From Ursus arctos (Eukaryota; Chordata; Mammalia; Carnivora; Ursidae), in assembly GCF_023065955.2 (NCBI RefSeq), contig NW_026623050.1:22712501-22776500 (forward strand): 64,000 bases of DNA. The letters run 5' to 3'. Of the stretch, positions 45,916 through 58,895 are shown piece after piece. The translations under genes were made by a program, and so were the position numbers. Position 1 is the first letter of the stretch. Every line of letters begins with the position of its first letter. The notes under the pieces were generated by a model, which was given only the letters and a program-made list of their open reading frames with translations, ran no database searches and was not told where the DNA came from.

Positions 45916-46744
45916 CTACTCTCTCTCAGAAGAAGGAATAGTCTCCTGAACTGCTGATGGAGTCCTAACCAATGGACACATGTTCTAATTCCTTCCACGG
46001 ATACATCCCCACAGTAGAAACAGGTACACGAATCAGGTTACTCTCTGAATCCTCTCCAGGGCAAAGTGATAAGGAGGAGGGTGCTAGACTATTGATTGAA
46101 GAAGGATTCTGGTTGCTGGAAATAAGTAGATTCAGTGCCAAGAGTTATCTGAACGACAGAACCCAGGGGTGAGAGTCAGGTGGAGAACCAGGGACCATCT
46201 AAGGAAATATCAATCCCAGACCGGTTGAACTGAAAGGTGAAAACCTGGTTGAGGGAAAGGAAGTATGAAAAGAAGCCAACAAGATGCAGTCATCAAATTC
46301 AGCTGAATTTGGATCCTGGAGAGAGAATCCCTGAGTGCAGAATGGGAAGCAGCTCCTTTTTGGAAGGGAGCCAGCCTGTGTATGGAAAGAGCAATTATTA
46401 AGGCAGCCAGTGCCTCCTGTGCTAACGCATGTTTTCCAAGTCGGCTTCTATGAAGACAGTACTACTGAAGAGGTGTGCGTGGATCAGTGGAGTGACATGC
46501 TGGTTTTTCACATTACAAACTAGTAAGCAGGCCAGTCATTTATTAGTCAGCACCAAGTGAATTTGGTAACTTGAGTCAGGCTTCCAGGGCTTAGTCACAT
46601 GTAGGAAACATAGTAAAATTGTTTCAGACCTAAGGAGCTGAAGACAACATCCTGGGTCTCAGGTGATCCCATTTGAAGGACAATCTCCTTTCATAAGAGA
46701 GTTATTCAGCCTTTTTCCTTAATACCTTTTTAGGGACAAGAAGT

Positions 46745-46945
46745 TCAGGAATTCTATGAACTTAGAGTTCACCCAGTTTGATCATTCATGCATTTGTCAG
46801 ATTTATCAACAACAATCTATGTGGTTTCTTCATTGGATTGAGATAATCTTAAAGGCCCAGGCTGTTCTCATTGATCTTCATGTGCCCAGCACCTCGCACA
46901 GTGGCAGGCACGTGTATACTCAAAAACTGTTTGTTGAGCTGAACA
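46745..46945 (+). mobile_element. L2 3' end, plus strand
   Basis: GTGCCCAGCACCTCGCACAG, TGGCAGGCACGTGTATACTC and AAAAACTGTTTGTTGAGCTG are the L2 3' terminal words. Confidence 0.7.
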
Positions 46946-48929
46946 ACTGTGGATAAGAACAATGTACCAACCTATAGACAATACGGGTAATATACCCAAT
47001 ATGTTTCAGGGAGTGGATAAAGATATCATTTTACCTCTCTCTGTGTACCAAATATAAAAGATATTTTTAAATGATAGATTGAATGTTCATTTGAAAAATG
47101 TGACTGCCATTCTGTTCAAACTGATTGTAATGTTTTCCTTCACGTTCTTTCATGAGCACATGTTCCTCATGTTCTGGTAGCATACCAAATTTTAACAGTT
47201 AAACCCTTTGATGTCATAGAACAAACAAAAATAAAAGTGACCTTGCTTTAGTCAACGCACTTTCCCTTAAACTCTGTGAGCAAACGTTTGGGTAAACAGA
47301 TACTCTTTGTCTTTGTACCCAGAAGATCAATGAACTCAGATAGTAGAGGTCATGAAAATAATGGAGTCAAAGATCCCTTCACTAAGCACACATCAGTTAT
47401 GTCTCTGGTCAAGTCAGATGATTCAATCAAAATGGAGTTGACTTTAGGTTTTTTTCTGTAGTGCCTACGTGGTTATTAATTGATTGGTTACTTTTATTAA
47501 TTCAACTGTTTAAGTACCTCAGCTATGTGGAGATTTGATCAATCATTCAGAGATTAATCTGCAAAAGGTCTACATGGGGGACCACTATCATAGTCTCTAA
47601 ATGCTTTGTATTAAACTAGAACACGTTTAGAGGATTTTGAGAGCGTACTTCCATTGGGAAATACAGCATTTCAAAACACACTCTTCACTTACTACCAAGG
47701 ACAAAAGTTTTGCTGCCAACGGTGTGTTTTGCAGTGAGTTCCTAGATAATGGTCTATTTGAAAATATGATTCTGTTTTACAATCTCTAGTGATCATTGTA
47801 CTTTTCATCAGCTAAGAAGTTAATTTTTAAGAATCATAATAATTAAGCCCTCAGTGGATTCAGGAGATGAGAGAAACTACCTCCCATGTGTGCCTCGGTG
47901 TCTCATGGAAGTCTCCTACAAGTAAGTCTTGGAGAGAGAGCTCCAGGATGTTCTTTAGCCTAGGATGCCACGTGTTCTCTGAGGATCAGGTAAATGTTAC
48001 CTTCTACTTAAACCCTTTATTTAATGTCTTTATTGGGGAGTGGACCAGTGATCATGGCTGTCTCTCCTCATTGTGCTATAATAAATATAAAGTTACCCCC
48101 GAAAAGAGCTCTAAAAACCGATATTGGTGCTCTGTGCTCTAATGGAGCAGTTAGAATTAAAATTTGTGGAGTAGCTTCTAAAAGGAAGGCCTTCTGATCT
48201 AGCACTCTCATAGATATGACTGACAATGTAACCAACGGAACGAGTGCTAGCTACTTGCTAGAACAAGAAGGAACTCCAGGTCCTGGAGAGCACACTGGGC
48301 TATTATACAGCACAGTTGGCATTTGGGGCTTTCCACTGGCAGAGTTTGAAAAACAAGCAATGCATTTCTGTCCCAATTGCTGAGAGATTTGGAGGGGCCC
48401 TTCAGTGTCTTTCTCAGGATATTGCATCCGGCATCCTTGCTAGTGGGGTGATGCATGGACTTCCAGGGCAATGGGCGCCCTTGCGGGACTTGTGACTCCT
48501 CACCCTGATCCCCAACCTAACGAATATTTTCGGGTCCTGAAATCCTAAAGTCTCAGCTATAATAATAACTGAGCTATGCCCAGCTGTCGTTGCAAATGCA
48601 CTGTCAGGAGGGCACCTGCTTTTGTTTTCACAGTTCTGCAGATGGATTTGTAGATCACTCCCGTCCTGTGTGATCAGCTTTGTGTAATTGAGAGATGCAC
48701 ATGGCTGGGGCCGTCGAGTCCATCCAGACCAAGCGGCACTTGCCAAGGCCTTGACCTCAGCCTCATTCTCCACAGAGCTGCAATTCTACCTGAGAAATGT
48801 TTTCCCAATTACAGTGTGTTCATTCTATGAAATAGCAGACTTATAAAGAAACTAGGAAAGGTCAAATAAAAATCTACCCATAAGCCAAGATCTTTCAGTT
48901 TGTGACAAAATCAGACTTCTCTATTGTGT
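46946..48929. other. Unique intergenic DNA
   Basis: About 2 kb with no transposon or coding signal that I recognise. The longest open frames (around 48250-48770) have no family resemblance. Confidence 0.5.
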
Positions 48930-49080
48930 TTGAGCAATGGTAGAAGGTACGTTGGATCCAGAGTCCAAAGGTTCCAATTTGAATCCTCACTGTCCCACCA
49001 ACTGCATGGTTTTGGATAGGTCACTGCTCTTTCCTGGGCTTCAGTTTCTTCAACTGAAAGTGAAGATTCTCTTCACTTCC
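48930..49080 (+). mobile_element. MIR fragment, plus strand
   Basis: GGATCCAGAGTCCAAAGGTT, TTTGAATCCTCACTGTCCCA and CTTCAGTTTCTTCAACTGAA follow the 5' and central MIR. Confidence 0.75.
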
Positions 49081-49979
49081 TAACTCCACGTGTGTTTATT
49101 CAAAGCTTACATGCCATGGGCACATGGGTGTCCAACACAGTCAACATAGTTTCTAACCTTCTAGAAAGCATCAGTGTGGCATGAGACACCAGCCAAGTAG
49201 CAAAAAGTTGTAATTTATATCTGCCTCTTTTTCTTTACATAATTGTTTTGAGATAAAAATAAATGATTTATGCAATGCTATATAAACTGTGAAAAGCTAT
49301 TTAAAAAGGTCCATCATTCTGCCCATACTTTATTCTCCATAAATATTTATTAAATTGTACTTCTATGATGACCATTTTATTGTGAGAGGATTTGTGTGTT
49401 TGGTAAAGACAGATTTACAGGCTTTCTTAATTCATGAAATTGAAGTACCTTAAAATAAGAAGATGTTTCCAAAGCAGAATATTTGACAGGACCACGTGTG
49501 GTCTCTGACGGGCTCTCTCCTCTCTCTAATTCTTTCCCAAAGCCTCATCCACCTCGCATCAACCTCTAAGACACACCACTCCTTACCGAACTCTGAAGTG
49601 AGTGACTTAAGCCCACTGACCAGGGGTCGTGTAGATAGGGTGAGTCTCAGAACACAGGGGGCAGATTAGGATGGGGAAGTCTGTTGTGCACATTACTAGT
49701 CAATTTTGTTTAAGCTGAATATTTAAAAGTTTGTTTCTTGGGTCATGTAAAAATGTCCCTGTACCATGGTGCCTGATTAAAAATGCCTACATTGGAATGT
49801 CACATAAGTGAAAACATTTCTGAAAGGAAAGACCACTGGCAAATTTGAATATCACAGCACATAATTATAAGCTAGACACATTCCAATACATTAACATTAG
49901 AATTAATTTTGAAAACTGTTTCTAAGTTTGATTTGAGTCATTTTCAAAGCATCCCATGCCATGAAAAAAATGGAGAAAG
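49081..49979. other. Unique intergenic DNA
   Basis: No repeat or coding signal is recognised. Confidence 0.5.
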
Positions 49980-50102
49980 CTTATTTATTTGTATGACAAA
50001 TGTTTACTGTGCTAAGCCTTTTAGGTCATATCAAGAAATATAAAACAGCTCTTACTTTTGAAGAGTTTATCACCAAATGGGGAGGAAAAAACCACACACA
50101 TG

Positions 50103-50143
<41 letters not shown>

Positions 50144-50650
50144 GAAGGGTTAAGAAACTGTATATGATTAAGAGTGAAGTGAGTAATTTACACCATGAGT
50201 GGTATGGGCATTTGACTGTGGGAATTTAAGCATTTGATTATGGGATATTTCACTGTTCAGTGGAATTGTGAGAGTTCATAAATGAGTTAGAAAGTGGGCT
50301 TGGCCTTCAAAAGAAGAAGTGAATAGGGTTTGGACAGGAAGAGAGGCAGAGGAAGGGCATTCCAGATGAAAGGTAGAGCACAAGCAAGGACTTATAGGCA
50401 GAAATGAGCAAGGCATTTAGTGAGAACTGTATGGGCCCTTCTAGATAAAATGGAGTGCATCTTGTTGGGGGATATCGATATGTATATTTGGGCATATGAG
50501 GAAGAGTGATATTTGTGGAAGACCTTGAATGTCAGTCAAGGGAGTTTGGACTTGACCCTTCAGAGTATGGGGAGTCAATGAGTTTTAGGGGAGGGAATGT
50601 TGTAATTAAATCATGTTTTGAAAAGATTTCTCTCTCAAGGGTGTATACGG
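49980..50650 (-). mobile_element. L2 fossil, minus strand, with internal CA repeat
   Basis: AAATGTTTACTGTGCTAAGC at the left and AGGAAGGGCATTCCAGATGA, GAAGACCTTGAATGTCAGTC and GAGTTTGGACTTGACCCTTC in the right half follow reversed L2. A CA microsatellite lies inside. Confidence 0.7.
50105..50142. repeat. (CA)n microsatellite
   Basis: About 19 uninterrupted CA units. Confidence 0.97.
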
Positions 50651-50939
50651 TGAATCAGTGAGGAGAGGGAAGCAGGGAGTTCATTATTTTTTTCTGTTAT
50701 TTTCAATGTTGTTTTATTTTTTCTCTTTATTAATAAAACAAATATAAAGTATAAAAATTCATGATACAGTGAACATCTATGAACCCATTTCCCAATTTCT
50801 GATGAGCAGTAGGACCATTATCTGACAGTCTCCTGTTTGGTTCCTCAAATCTCTCCCTTCTCCCACGACCTGATAACTAACCCCTATCTTGAGCTTTTTG
50901 TTTATCATCCTTTTGCATTTCTTCATAGATCTAGTATCT

Positions 50940-53900
50940 AAGTTTGGTCCCTAAAAATATATTAAACAATTTTGTATAAAAATGAAAATTAATTAATTAA
51001 TCAGTAAACTTAAAGAAATAAGAACAGTAAAAGAAATTAATATAAATCAGAAGAAATATATGAAGAAAAATGAGAAACTAGTTGACCTCAAATAAAACAA
51101 AACGATAATTGACAAATAAATTCAAGGCATGCTTCTTCAAATATAACAATAAAATTGATACACTTCTAACAACTGAGATCAGGGAGAAAAGAGAGGAAAG
51201 TATAAGTAAATAATGCATGAAATGAAAAAGATGTTTTAAAATTGTATGATGTATCTGCATTAATTATTTTGAGAATCTGCATTAAAAAAAGAATTTATAG
51301 GAAAGTGTAACTAACCGAAATTCACTTAAGACATATAAACAACAGTGACTGTGATAGATGTTAAAACATTCTCAAAGATCTACTATCCCAAAAGGAGCTT
51401 GGCTCAGATTTGTATATAAATGGAGACTATAATTTTTTAAGGAACAGATATTTCTTGGATTATTTAAATAGTTCCATAAAATAGAGAAATATGGAAATCT
51501 TTCCAGCTCATTTGTTCATGGGTAGTATTAGTATGATATCGAAGTCTGATAAATAAAATACAAATCACCTATTTATAATTTTAATGGTGAATATCCAAGC
51601 CAAAAAAGTAAAAAAACTTATTAGAAAATTATATCCAGCAGTATATGTGTATGTGTATCATGACCAAGTAGGGTCTTTTCAGGAATGCAAGGTATTTTAA
51701 CAGTAGAACATTTAAAATACAGTATAATTAATTAATGACATATGGTTAACAGAGTAATTTTTTAAATGCAATATCCTCATTAAATATTCAAAAGACATTT
51801 GATAAAACCCAATATCCATTCCTGTTTTTTAATAACATTTCTTAGTAAATTTTTTAAGTCTTAGTATGATAAATAGGAAACATGAAACTTAATGAATGAC
51901 ATAATAAAAACATGGTCCTCAAATTCGGAAACAGTACAAAGATGCCTATTTTCATTATTATGATTCAATAATTTTTGTATTTTGTAATGATTTCTGCCCA
52001 TGTAATGATTTCTTGCCCAAGGCAAGAAAAAAATAATAGGAACAAATAGGAATATTAAAATAAATAGGAATATTAAAAAGGAAAAGAGTAAATGATGGTT
52101 ATTTATAGTTCATAGTATATTCTATTAGCTTAATTAGAAGCCTATTTCCCTCCAAGGTTATAGGATGGCTATATGTAATAATTGAGGCTATAAGCTTCCC
52201 TATACACGTCCAAGAGATGATAGAGACCTGGATTCTTATAGCTTTCAAAAGAATTGAGGAATTCCTTTCCAAAACCCTAGAAAGTTTCTTCTCAAATTTA
52301 TTGGCCCAAATTCAATCACATTATTAAACCTGAACCAAACATATTTTTGAGGGTGGGAAAATGATTCTGATAGTCTTAGACTAATCAGTGTTTACCCTTA
52401 AACCTGAGTATAATCGATCTTTCACCCAAAGCCTATAATTACTAGAATAAAGGGTAGATATCCAAATGAAAATCTGGTAGTATTAAAAAGAGGATTTAAT
52501 AGATGCCAAGTAGGCAACTAACAATTTTCACTACAATATCAACTAGAAACCTATGTGAAACTATAAGAAACTTCATTAGGATGGACAGTTAATATATATA
52601 TAGAAATAGAGTTTTGTTTGCAGTGGTCAGTTAGAAAAGAGAATAAAATAAGGGATTCCATCCTAACTCCAAAAACAAATACATCTAAATATCAAATAAA
52701 TTTAAGAATTTGCAAGACCCAAATGGAGAATGGGTACAATGTAATTTTGTTTGAGAACATAAAAAAGACTTGAATACATGGTGAGATGGGAATTATATTT
52801 CTGAATGGGAAAATTCATATTATAACTTTATAAAGTTAATGCTTTCTCATTAATTATAGTTGGGAAGACTTGGGACTTAAAAAATGATTCTAAAGTTCAC
52901 CTAGCTAATAAATATTTGAAAATAATAATGAGGGGGGTACCTCATCAAAAAGCAGAAAGACATCAAAAAGTATAGCAGGACTAAAGTAATTAAAAATCAC
53001 AATTTATGTTGGGGATTTTTTTATATAGGATAGATGAAATTTCAAATCAAATAGTGTTGGAAAACTTGTCAAAATAGTTGGGAAATATATTAGAGTCTTA
53101 CCTTATGCTATACATCATACTCTAGAAAACTGCAAAATTTAAGTGTGAAAAGTAAAATCATACTAGAATACTAGAAAATACTAGAAAAAATATAGGACAA
53201 AGTTTAATATTTTTGTAATTTTGGTGTATATCAGGTCGTTTTTAGAATAAATAACAAAGTTGGAAACCATCTAGAAAAAGGTTTATAGACTTGAGTACAT
53301 AAATTTTCTAAACTTCTATGTGGCAACCAAATATCATCATAAGTTAAAGATAAATGATTAACTGGAAAATGATTTGCCACATATAACAGATAAAAGATTT
53401 ACATCCTATATTGTAAGAGTGACAAAAATTAATAAAAAATTAAACATTACATTAAAAATTGGGTAGAGGACAAAAAATATGAAATTCATAAAAGAATAAA
53501 TACAAATAGCTAACACATGAAAGATGTTTGACCTTACCATTAACCTAAGAAATGCATATTAAAACAATATTAATTTTTAGCTGTTATATTGGGAAAAGAT
53601 TGAAAGGATTCACATTAACCAATTTTGAAAAGAATGGGAGCAATAGGTACTTTTAAAGCACTTGATATATGCATATTCTGTGGTCAGTAAATAATTCAAT
53701 TTCAAGGAAGTTGTGCTAAGAGGTAAGTAAGTATATACATAAGAATGTTCATTTAATGGTGGAAAATTAGAAACAACTGTCCATCAAAAGGAGCTAGTTC
53801 AATTATGGCATATTTGTACAATAGAATGTTATGTAGTCATTAAAAAGATGAGTTATACAGGGGAGCCTGAGTGGCTCAGTTGGTTAAGCATCTGAATCTT

Positions 53901-54150
53901 GATCTCAGCGCAAGTCTTGATCTCAGGGTCTTGAGTTCAAGCCTCTTATTGGGAGTTATACATTGGCATAGAAAGATGAACAGAATATTTTAAATGGAAA
54001 AAAACCTACTAACCTAATATCAGGAGGGAAAAGAAACATTTATATAGATCTACTGAAAAAGAATTCTGGAGATATATATTCTAACCTGTTAACAGTGGTT
54101 ATGTCTGAGGGCCGGGATTATGGGAGGTTTTTATGTTTTAATTTAAATAC
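50940..54150 (+). mobile_element. Ancient, heavily eroded LINE-1, plus strand
   Basis: About 3.2 kb of very AT-rich sequence preserves scattered L1 ORF2 words in order: AATAAAATTGATACACTTCT near 51148, a CATGACCAAGTAGGGTCTTT target-like phrase near 51659, CTAATATTCAAAAGACATTTG-like text near 51785, and GTCCATCAAAAGGAGCTAGT with AATAGAATGTTATGTAGTCA near 53780-53840. No intact frame. Interrupted by the SINE fragment at 53859. Confidence 0.65.
53859..53952 (+). mobile_element. Head-only carnivore SINE with target-site duplication
   Basis: Only the tRNA-derived part is present (AGGGGAGCCTGAGTGGCTCA through TCTTGAGTTCAAGCCTC), with no CT-rich body and no A-rich tail. The 9-bp repeat GAGTTATAC sits at both edges (53850-53858 and 53953-53961). 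It interrupts the ancient L1. Confidence 0.8.
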
Positions 54151-54260
54151 TTCTGAATTAGTTTTTTTTTTCAATGTAATATGATTTTATGCTCAAGGGG
54201 AACTGGTTATTTTTTCCCCAAATAGAAAAGAAAGAATGTGGAGAAAACCAGTGAAATGGT

Positions 54261-54569
54261 TGCTATGAACTGCTTGTTTATATTTCCCCCAAAATTCATA
54301 CATTAAGGCCCTAATCCCCAATGTGCTAGTATTCAGAGGCGGGGCCCTTGGGAGAAAATTGATTTTGAATGAATTCCTGAGAGTGCAGCCCCCATCATGG
54401 GATTGGTGTCCTTAATGGGGGATGAAGAGATAGGAGGTCTCTCTCAGCCATGTGAGGATACAGCAAGAAGATGGCTATCTACAAACCAGGAAGTGTGCCC
54501 TCACCCAAACCCAACCATACTGGCACCCTAATTTCAGTCTTGTTGTAGTGGCCCAAACTGACTAAAACA
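54261..54569 (+). mobile_element. ERVL-MaLR LTR (MST/MLT1-like) with internal deletion
   Basis: It starts TGCTATGAACTGCTTG and contains CCCCCAAAATTCATACATTA, CCTAATCCCCAATGTGCTAG and CCATGTGAGGATACAGCAAG, ending GCCCAAACTGACTAAAACA. The part that normally carries the polyadenylation signal, between GCACCC and the end, is missing. Confidence 0.85.
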
Positions 54570-55849
54570 AGGAATTTGAGGTGGAACAAATCTGAAGGAA
54601 TGTTTTTCAGGATAGGTAAGACCTGAAGTTGTTTGTAGGCCCTGGGAAAGAAATCAATGGAGGAAAGAGATTGAAAGTGTGAGGACATTATTCATTAGCT
54701 GAGGTCTTAGAGGGGCTAGCATAGTACAGCAGCATCAGGGGTAGGTTTAGAAAGAAGGAAAGAAAAGAACAACACAGATAAAATTAGGGCAATTTTTTGA
54801 GAAGGAGAGGCATAAAAGGTATTATAGCTAATGAACCCGTGTTTTTCCCCAATGGATTCAGAGAAAAGTGCATCAGCTGAGCAGGTGGTTTGGGACAGCT
54901 CTCTGGAGGGGTAAAGAAAGTGTATTGCCGCTGCATAAAATGAAATGAGGCATGGTATCTCATCATCAGGTAATGCTTATGAGATCCCCGAACTCCATCC
55001 CAGCCTTACTAAATCATCATCTCTGAAGGCGGGTGACCCTAATGTACGCTAGAATCTGGAACCTCTGACATAAAAGGTTAACTAAGAATACGCACCCCCT
55101 GCTGATGCTAGATCACAATGATCTTGAATCGGATCAATCAATATATTAATATGATTTTCTCCAGCATCATTTAACGTCCTGGGAAGAGAATATTTGAGAG
55201 AAATAGGTGGCTAGGTATACTCAGAGTTGGGTGTTGGCAATGTGGATGTAGAAGGAAGTCAGTGTGTCAGTGGAACCTGAGATACTAGTAAGTGCCTTGT
55301 TAACCTGGGTGATCATGAGGTTAAGAGCCGAGTGGGGAGGAAGGAACTGAGGGACTGAAATTTATGAGGATGTGCAGCACATTTGTGAAAGAGAGTGGGT
55401 GAAATGTGAGAAGTGGAAGTTTTAGTCAGTGAGATGTGCCTTGTTGTGAAAGGTTCTCAAAGCGGAGATGGTGACACATTCCAACAATGGAATCAAAGGG
55501 GCTTCTGAACTTGGGTGGAGATAGAGTTGGCCAAGAAGAGGTTGAGGAAGTGAGGTCAGAGTGTGAGATAGTTCTCCTTATGAACACCAGACTTGTTGAA
55601 TCCCATGAATGGAGGCAAAGATGGTTACTCAAGGAACAACCAGATAGAGAAGAAGAGAACGTTGGGTCAGGGAGTGACAGAGTCACGGAGAACTATAAGA
55701 GCTGGGTAGGCTGGCGCTGGAGAGTCAGCATTTCACTGCATGTAGGGGAGCATGGTTCTAGAACTCTTGGTGACAGGATGAATGGATATGTTGACAATGT
55801 ACAGTGACCTCTCAGATGTCTATATGATGATAGCTGGAATTTCAGCTCA
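54570..55849. other. Intergenic DNA, unresolved
   Basis: No gene is recognised. The purine-rich stretch at about 55180-55700 has the look of an old repeat but could not be assigned. Confidence 0.4.
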
Positions 55850-56055
55850 GTGCTTTGCATATGCTTCTATTTTCCTATATGATGTATTTATTTGGAGGTC
55901 TTTGTCTCTTAGACAATATAATGCCTTAGCACTAGACATCTGTTTTCCTAATTTTTGAATCCCCCATGTCTGACACATGGTATATACTCAGTAAAAGCTT
56001 TTTCTGAATGAAGGAATGAATGGATGGATGAATGAATGAATAAATGAATGAAACT
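55850..56055 (+). mobile_element. L2 3' end and (GAAT)n tail
   Basis: TCTGACACATGGTATATACT, CAGTAAAAGCTTTTTCTGAA and then a GAAT/GGAT tetranucleotide run (about 56010-56053) are the L2 3' terminus and its characteristic simple tail. Confidence 0.75.
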
Positions 56056-56209
56056 TCATTTTTCCAATAGGAACTTTAGTGTAAGGGTGCAAAGGAGAGT
56101 GTGAGTTACATTTGATGAGAAGTTGTTCATGGTGATGAAGATGAGAGTGTGACTGTCATCTGAAAGCAAAATAAAAGAGATGACAAAGATTTCATTCTCC
56201 ACATGAGCA

Positions 56210-57265
56210 TGGAATGCTCAATACTGCAAACTCAACCTCTGCTTTCTTCAAATTCTCCCCCTGGGCAAGCTCACTTTTATTATTGGCTTCAATTATCATG
56301 TCTGTGAGCACACAGACCTCTCCTCTGACTTCAGAACCAGATCCCTTCCTACTCACCATCTTCTCTCTGAAGCACCAGAGAGCCCCCGAGGCTTAATCTG
56401 CACATGAATACATCAGATCTGCCACAGCAGTCCTGGTCTTCGGGTGTTTTCTCTCCCAGTACTTAGCACCTCCTTCCCCAGCAATCAACTTGCTGAGTCC
56501 CTCTTCTCACCTTCCATAGTCAAGTTTCCAAGTTCTTCTAATTTTAAGATATAAAGAACTCTTGAATCCTTCCATTTCTCTCCATTGTCAAAGCCACCCA
56601 GTCCTGGAATTCTGTAATATCCCCCAGTGGGTCTACGTATGCCCTCTTTAGGCCCCCTCCAATCCCCTTTCCACCTCACAGCAGGGATGATTTTTTTTTT
56701 AATTCAAATTTGGTAGTGTCGTGTTCTTGCTTAAACCACCTGTGCAATTTATCATTGCTTTTAGCCCTGAATGTGATTTATAGGCTCAGTATGTGTGGTC
56801 TGACTCCCACCCATGGCTCAGGGTTCATTTTGCACTGTGTTCCTTCACTGTCTCTGGGAGTCAGGTAGTAGGTTTCTTTTGTTCTTGGACAGGCATCATA
56901 CTGTTCCCACCTCTACTCCCCAAGGCCATTGTACATGCACTTCCTTCCCCACTTCATGCAGTTAAACCCTACACTTTCTACTGATCTCATCTCGGACGTG
57001 ATTTCCCTGGAGAAGCCATCAGAGATCTTTCTGTTGAGGTGAAATCCCCCTCTTTTATTTGCTCATAGAAATATGTCTTCCATCCTTATAGCATACATCT
57101 CAGTTGCGATTTCATATTTCTGTGTGTATGATTATTTCACTATGCTTATCTCCCTCACTAGGCTCTAAGCTCTGTAAAGGGCAAGAACTGTGTGTGCTTT
57201 GCTAAGTGCAGTGCTTGGCACATAATGAGTATGCCATAAATATTTGTAAGATGAGTGAATGAAGA
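56210..57265 (+). mobile_element. Long L2 (LINE-2) fragment, plus strand
   Basis: About 1 kb in L2 order: AATGCTCAATACTGCAAACT, GTCTGACTCCCACCCATGGC, CCCAAGGCCATTGTACATGC, TTCTGTGTGTATGATTATTT, CAGTGCTTGGCACATAATGA and a tail of AGTGAATGAAG. The reading frame is lost. Confidence 0.75.
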
Positions 57266-58200
57266 GACCAAAGAACACCCTTGTGTGGTGTTAGTTGTAG
57301 TCACAGCAATAAAGTCCTGTTTCTCTGGTCCATCCACTAGGACTTGGGAATAGTGTAGTCATAAGTAATCCTTCTAGACAATGGTATCCATGATAACTTA
57401 ACCAAGAGTTAAAGCCAAAATGCTGCATTCCTGTCCTGGCTCTGCGATGGTGTGCCCTCTGGCAAGTTCTAATTGCTTTAGGCCTAATCTCTGTATTTCA
57501 CCTATAGATTAAGTATCTTCTTCTGTACTTAGGTTCTCAACAGCTGTTTTCTCCAGATCTCTCCTCCCTGCCTGCCTGCCTGCTTCCTCAGCTGGAAATG
57601 ACTGTAGCCTTCCTGCAAAGGGAGGGGAAGGCCTGAAACAGAACTGGCTTCTCTGTGGGAGGACTGGGAGGAAGCACAGAGCGTGGGTACTAATTCCATG
57701 GAACTGCTTTGGTATCAGAAACAACTGCTGGATTCTATTTTTTCAGACAAACTAGTTTTGAGAAGCAAGGCTTGAGTACTTGACATGACAGAATCCTGGT
57801 CTTAAACAGCCTGTTACCTGCAAGGATGTTAACTCATCAAACTTAAATGGTATAACATGGAAGGCTTGTTTCAGTGTGCTTAATCCCTTTCTTGTTTGAC
57901 TGGAATGTCTCTTTCTGGCTCAGCGATCTTCAAACAGTATAGACTTTCAAGCCACTATTGTTTATTTTCTGTGTATTTTGCTTAAATATTTCATGGTAAA
58001 TGAGGGGGAGAAACTTGGTTTTCAAACTGGAATCCTTCTTCAGGAGAAAGTCAACAAGCTGCTTTCTCCATCATTCTGTGGATCCCAGTCTGTCCTCAGT
58101 AGACGAAGCCCAGCTCTAGCAACCAAAGAGGCGATCCATCCTGTCCTAAAGTCTTGCAATGTGAAACTTGCAGTGGTCTATTTGTATGTTAATTTCTCCA
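57266..58200. other. DNA upstream of AQP9, mostly unique
   Basis: No transposon is recognised. A small (CCTG)n lies at about 57566-57583. No coding exon is recognised. Confidence 0.5.
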
Positions 58201-58269
58201 TCTCTAGAATGGATGCAGTTGTTTTTACCACCCTTAGGGAGGTGTCATTAAACCACCAAAATGATATTG

Positions 58270-58895
58270 GAAGAAAACAAGAGTGATTAATTTTGCAGAA
58301 CAACACATCTGTATTTTCTCCATATTCTCCAATGTGCATGAAAAGTTCCTTCAGAAGAGAATGTTTACACGGGATGTATGTATACCTGATTTGATAAACC
58401 CAAACTACACCCCAACCACCCACTTCTGAATAGGGGAAGAAAAAAATCAGAAGCCTGCAATTGTGTAACATGCAAATCTCTTCTGGACCAGAGCCCATTG
58501 CTGTGGTTTGGCAATACAACCAGCACAACATCTCTTTTCTCATCTCTTGAAAAAAAAAACAAAACAAAACAAAACAAAAACCAACAGAGAAAAAAAATAC
58601 CTTGAGAATAAAGGTAATGATTAATCTATCAGGCACAAAAAGGATCGTTTGGGGGATTTCAGATTCTAACTGGCCAAGTCCGATAAACAACAGTGAACAG
58701 GGGATGACAATTTCACCAGAAGAGGATTAAGTCACGGGCTCTAATTGGGACAGCGTTTGTACAGTCAGAGAATCTCACCAGACATCTCCAGGAATCTGTG
58801 AGCAGTTGCCAAAACTTCCATTTTCACGTGCGAGTGAAGGAGGGACCAGAAGCAGCAGGTACTGGTGAAGAGAGTGGTCCTTGGAGAAACCCACG
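58270..58895 (+). promoter_or_regulatory. AQP9: AQP9 promoter and 5' UTR region
   Basis: About 620 bp before the AQP9 start codon. It contains an HNF1-like inverted motif GGTAATGATTAAT (58613-58625), which matches GTTAATNATTAAC at 10 of 12 defined positions and fits liver expression. TGTTTTC occurs on the minus strand (58279-58273), the same heptamer reported as an insulin response element in the mouse Aqp9 promoter. A CACGTG E-box lies at 58825-58830. An (AAAAC)n patch lies at about 58548-58580. No convincing TATA box is seen, so the transcription start cannot be fixed from sequence. Confidence 0.6.

Noticed and set aside
48414..48773. A 119-codon minus-strand frame
   Set aside because: No domain, no splice or promoter context. 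Compatible with chance length in intergenic DNA.
58178..58690. A 170-codon minus-strand frame upstream of AQP9
   Set aside because: Antisense to the AQP9 promoter. Its Phe-rich middle is the translation of the (AAAAC)n simple repeat. No family match.
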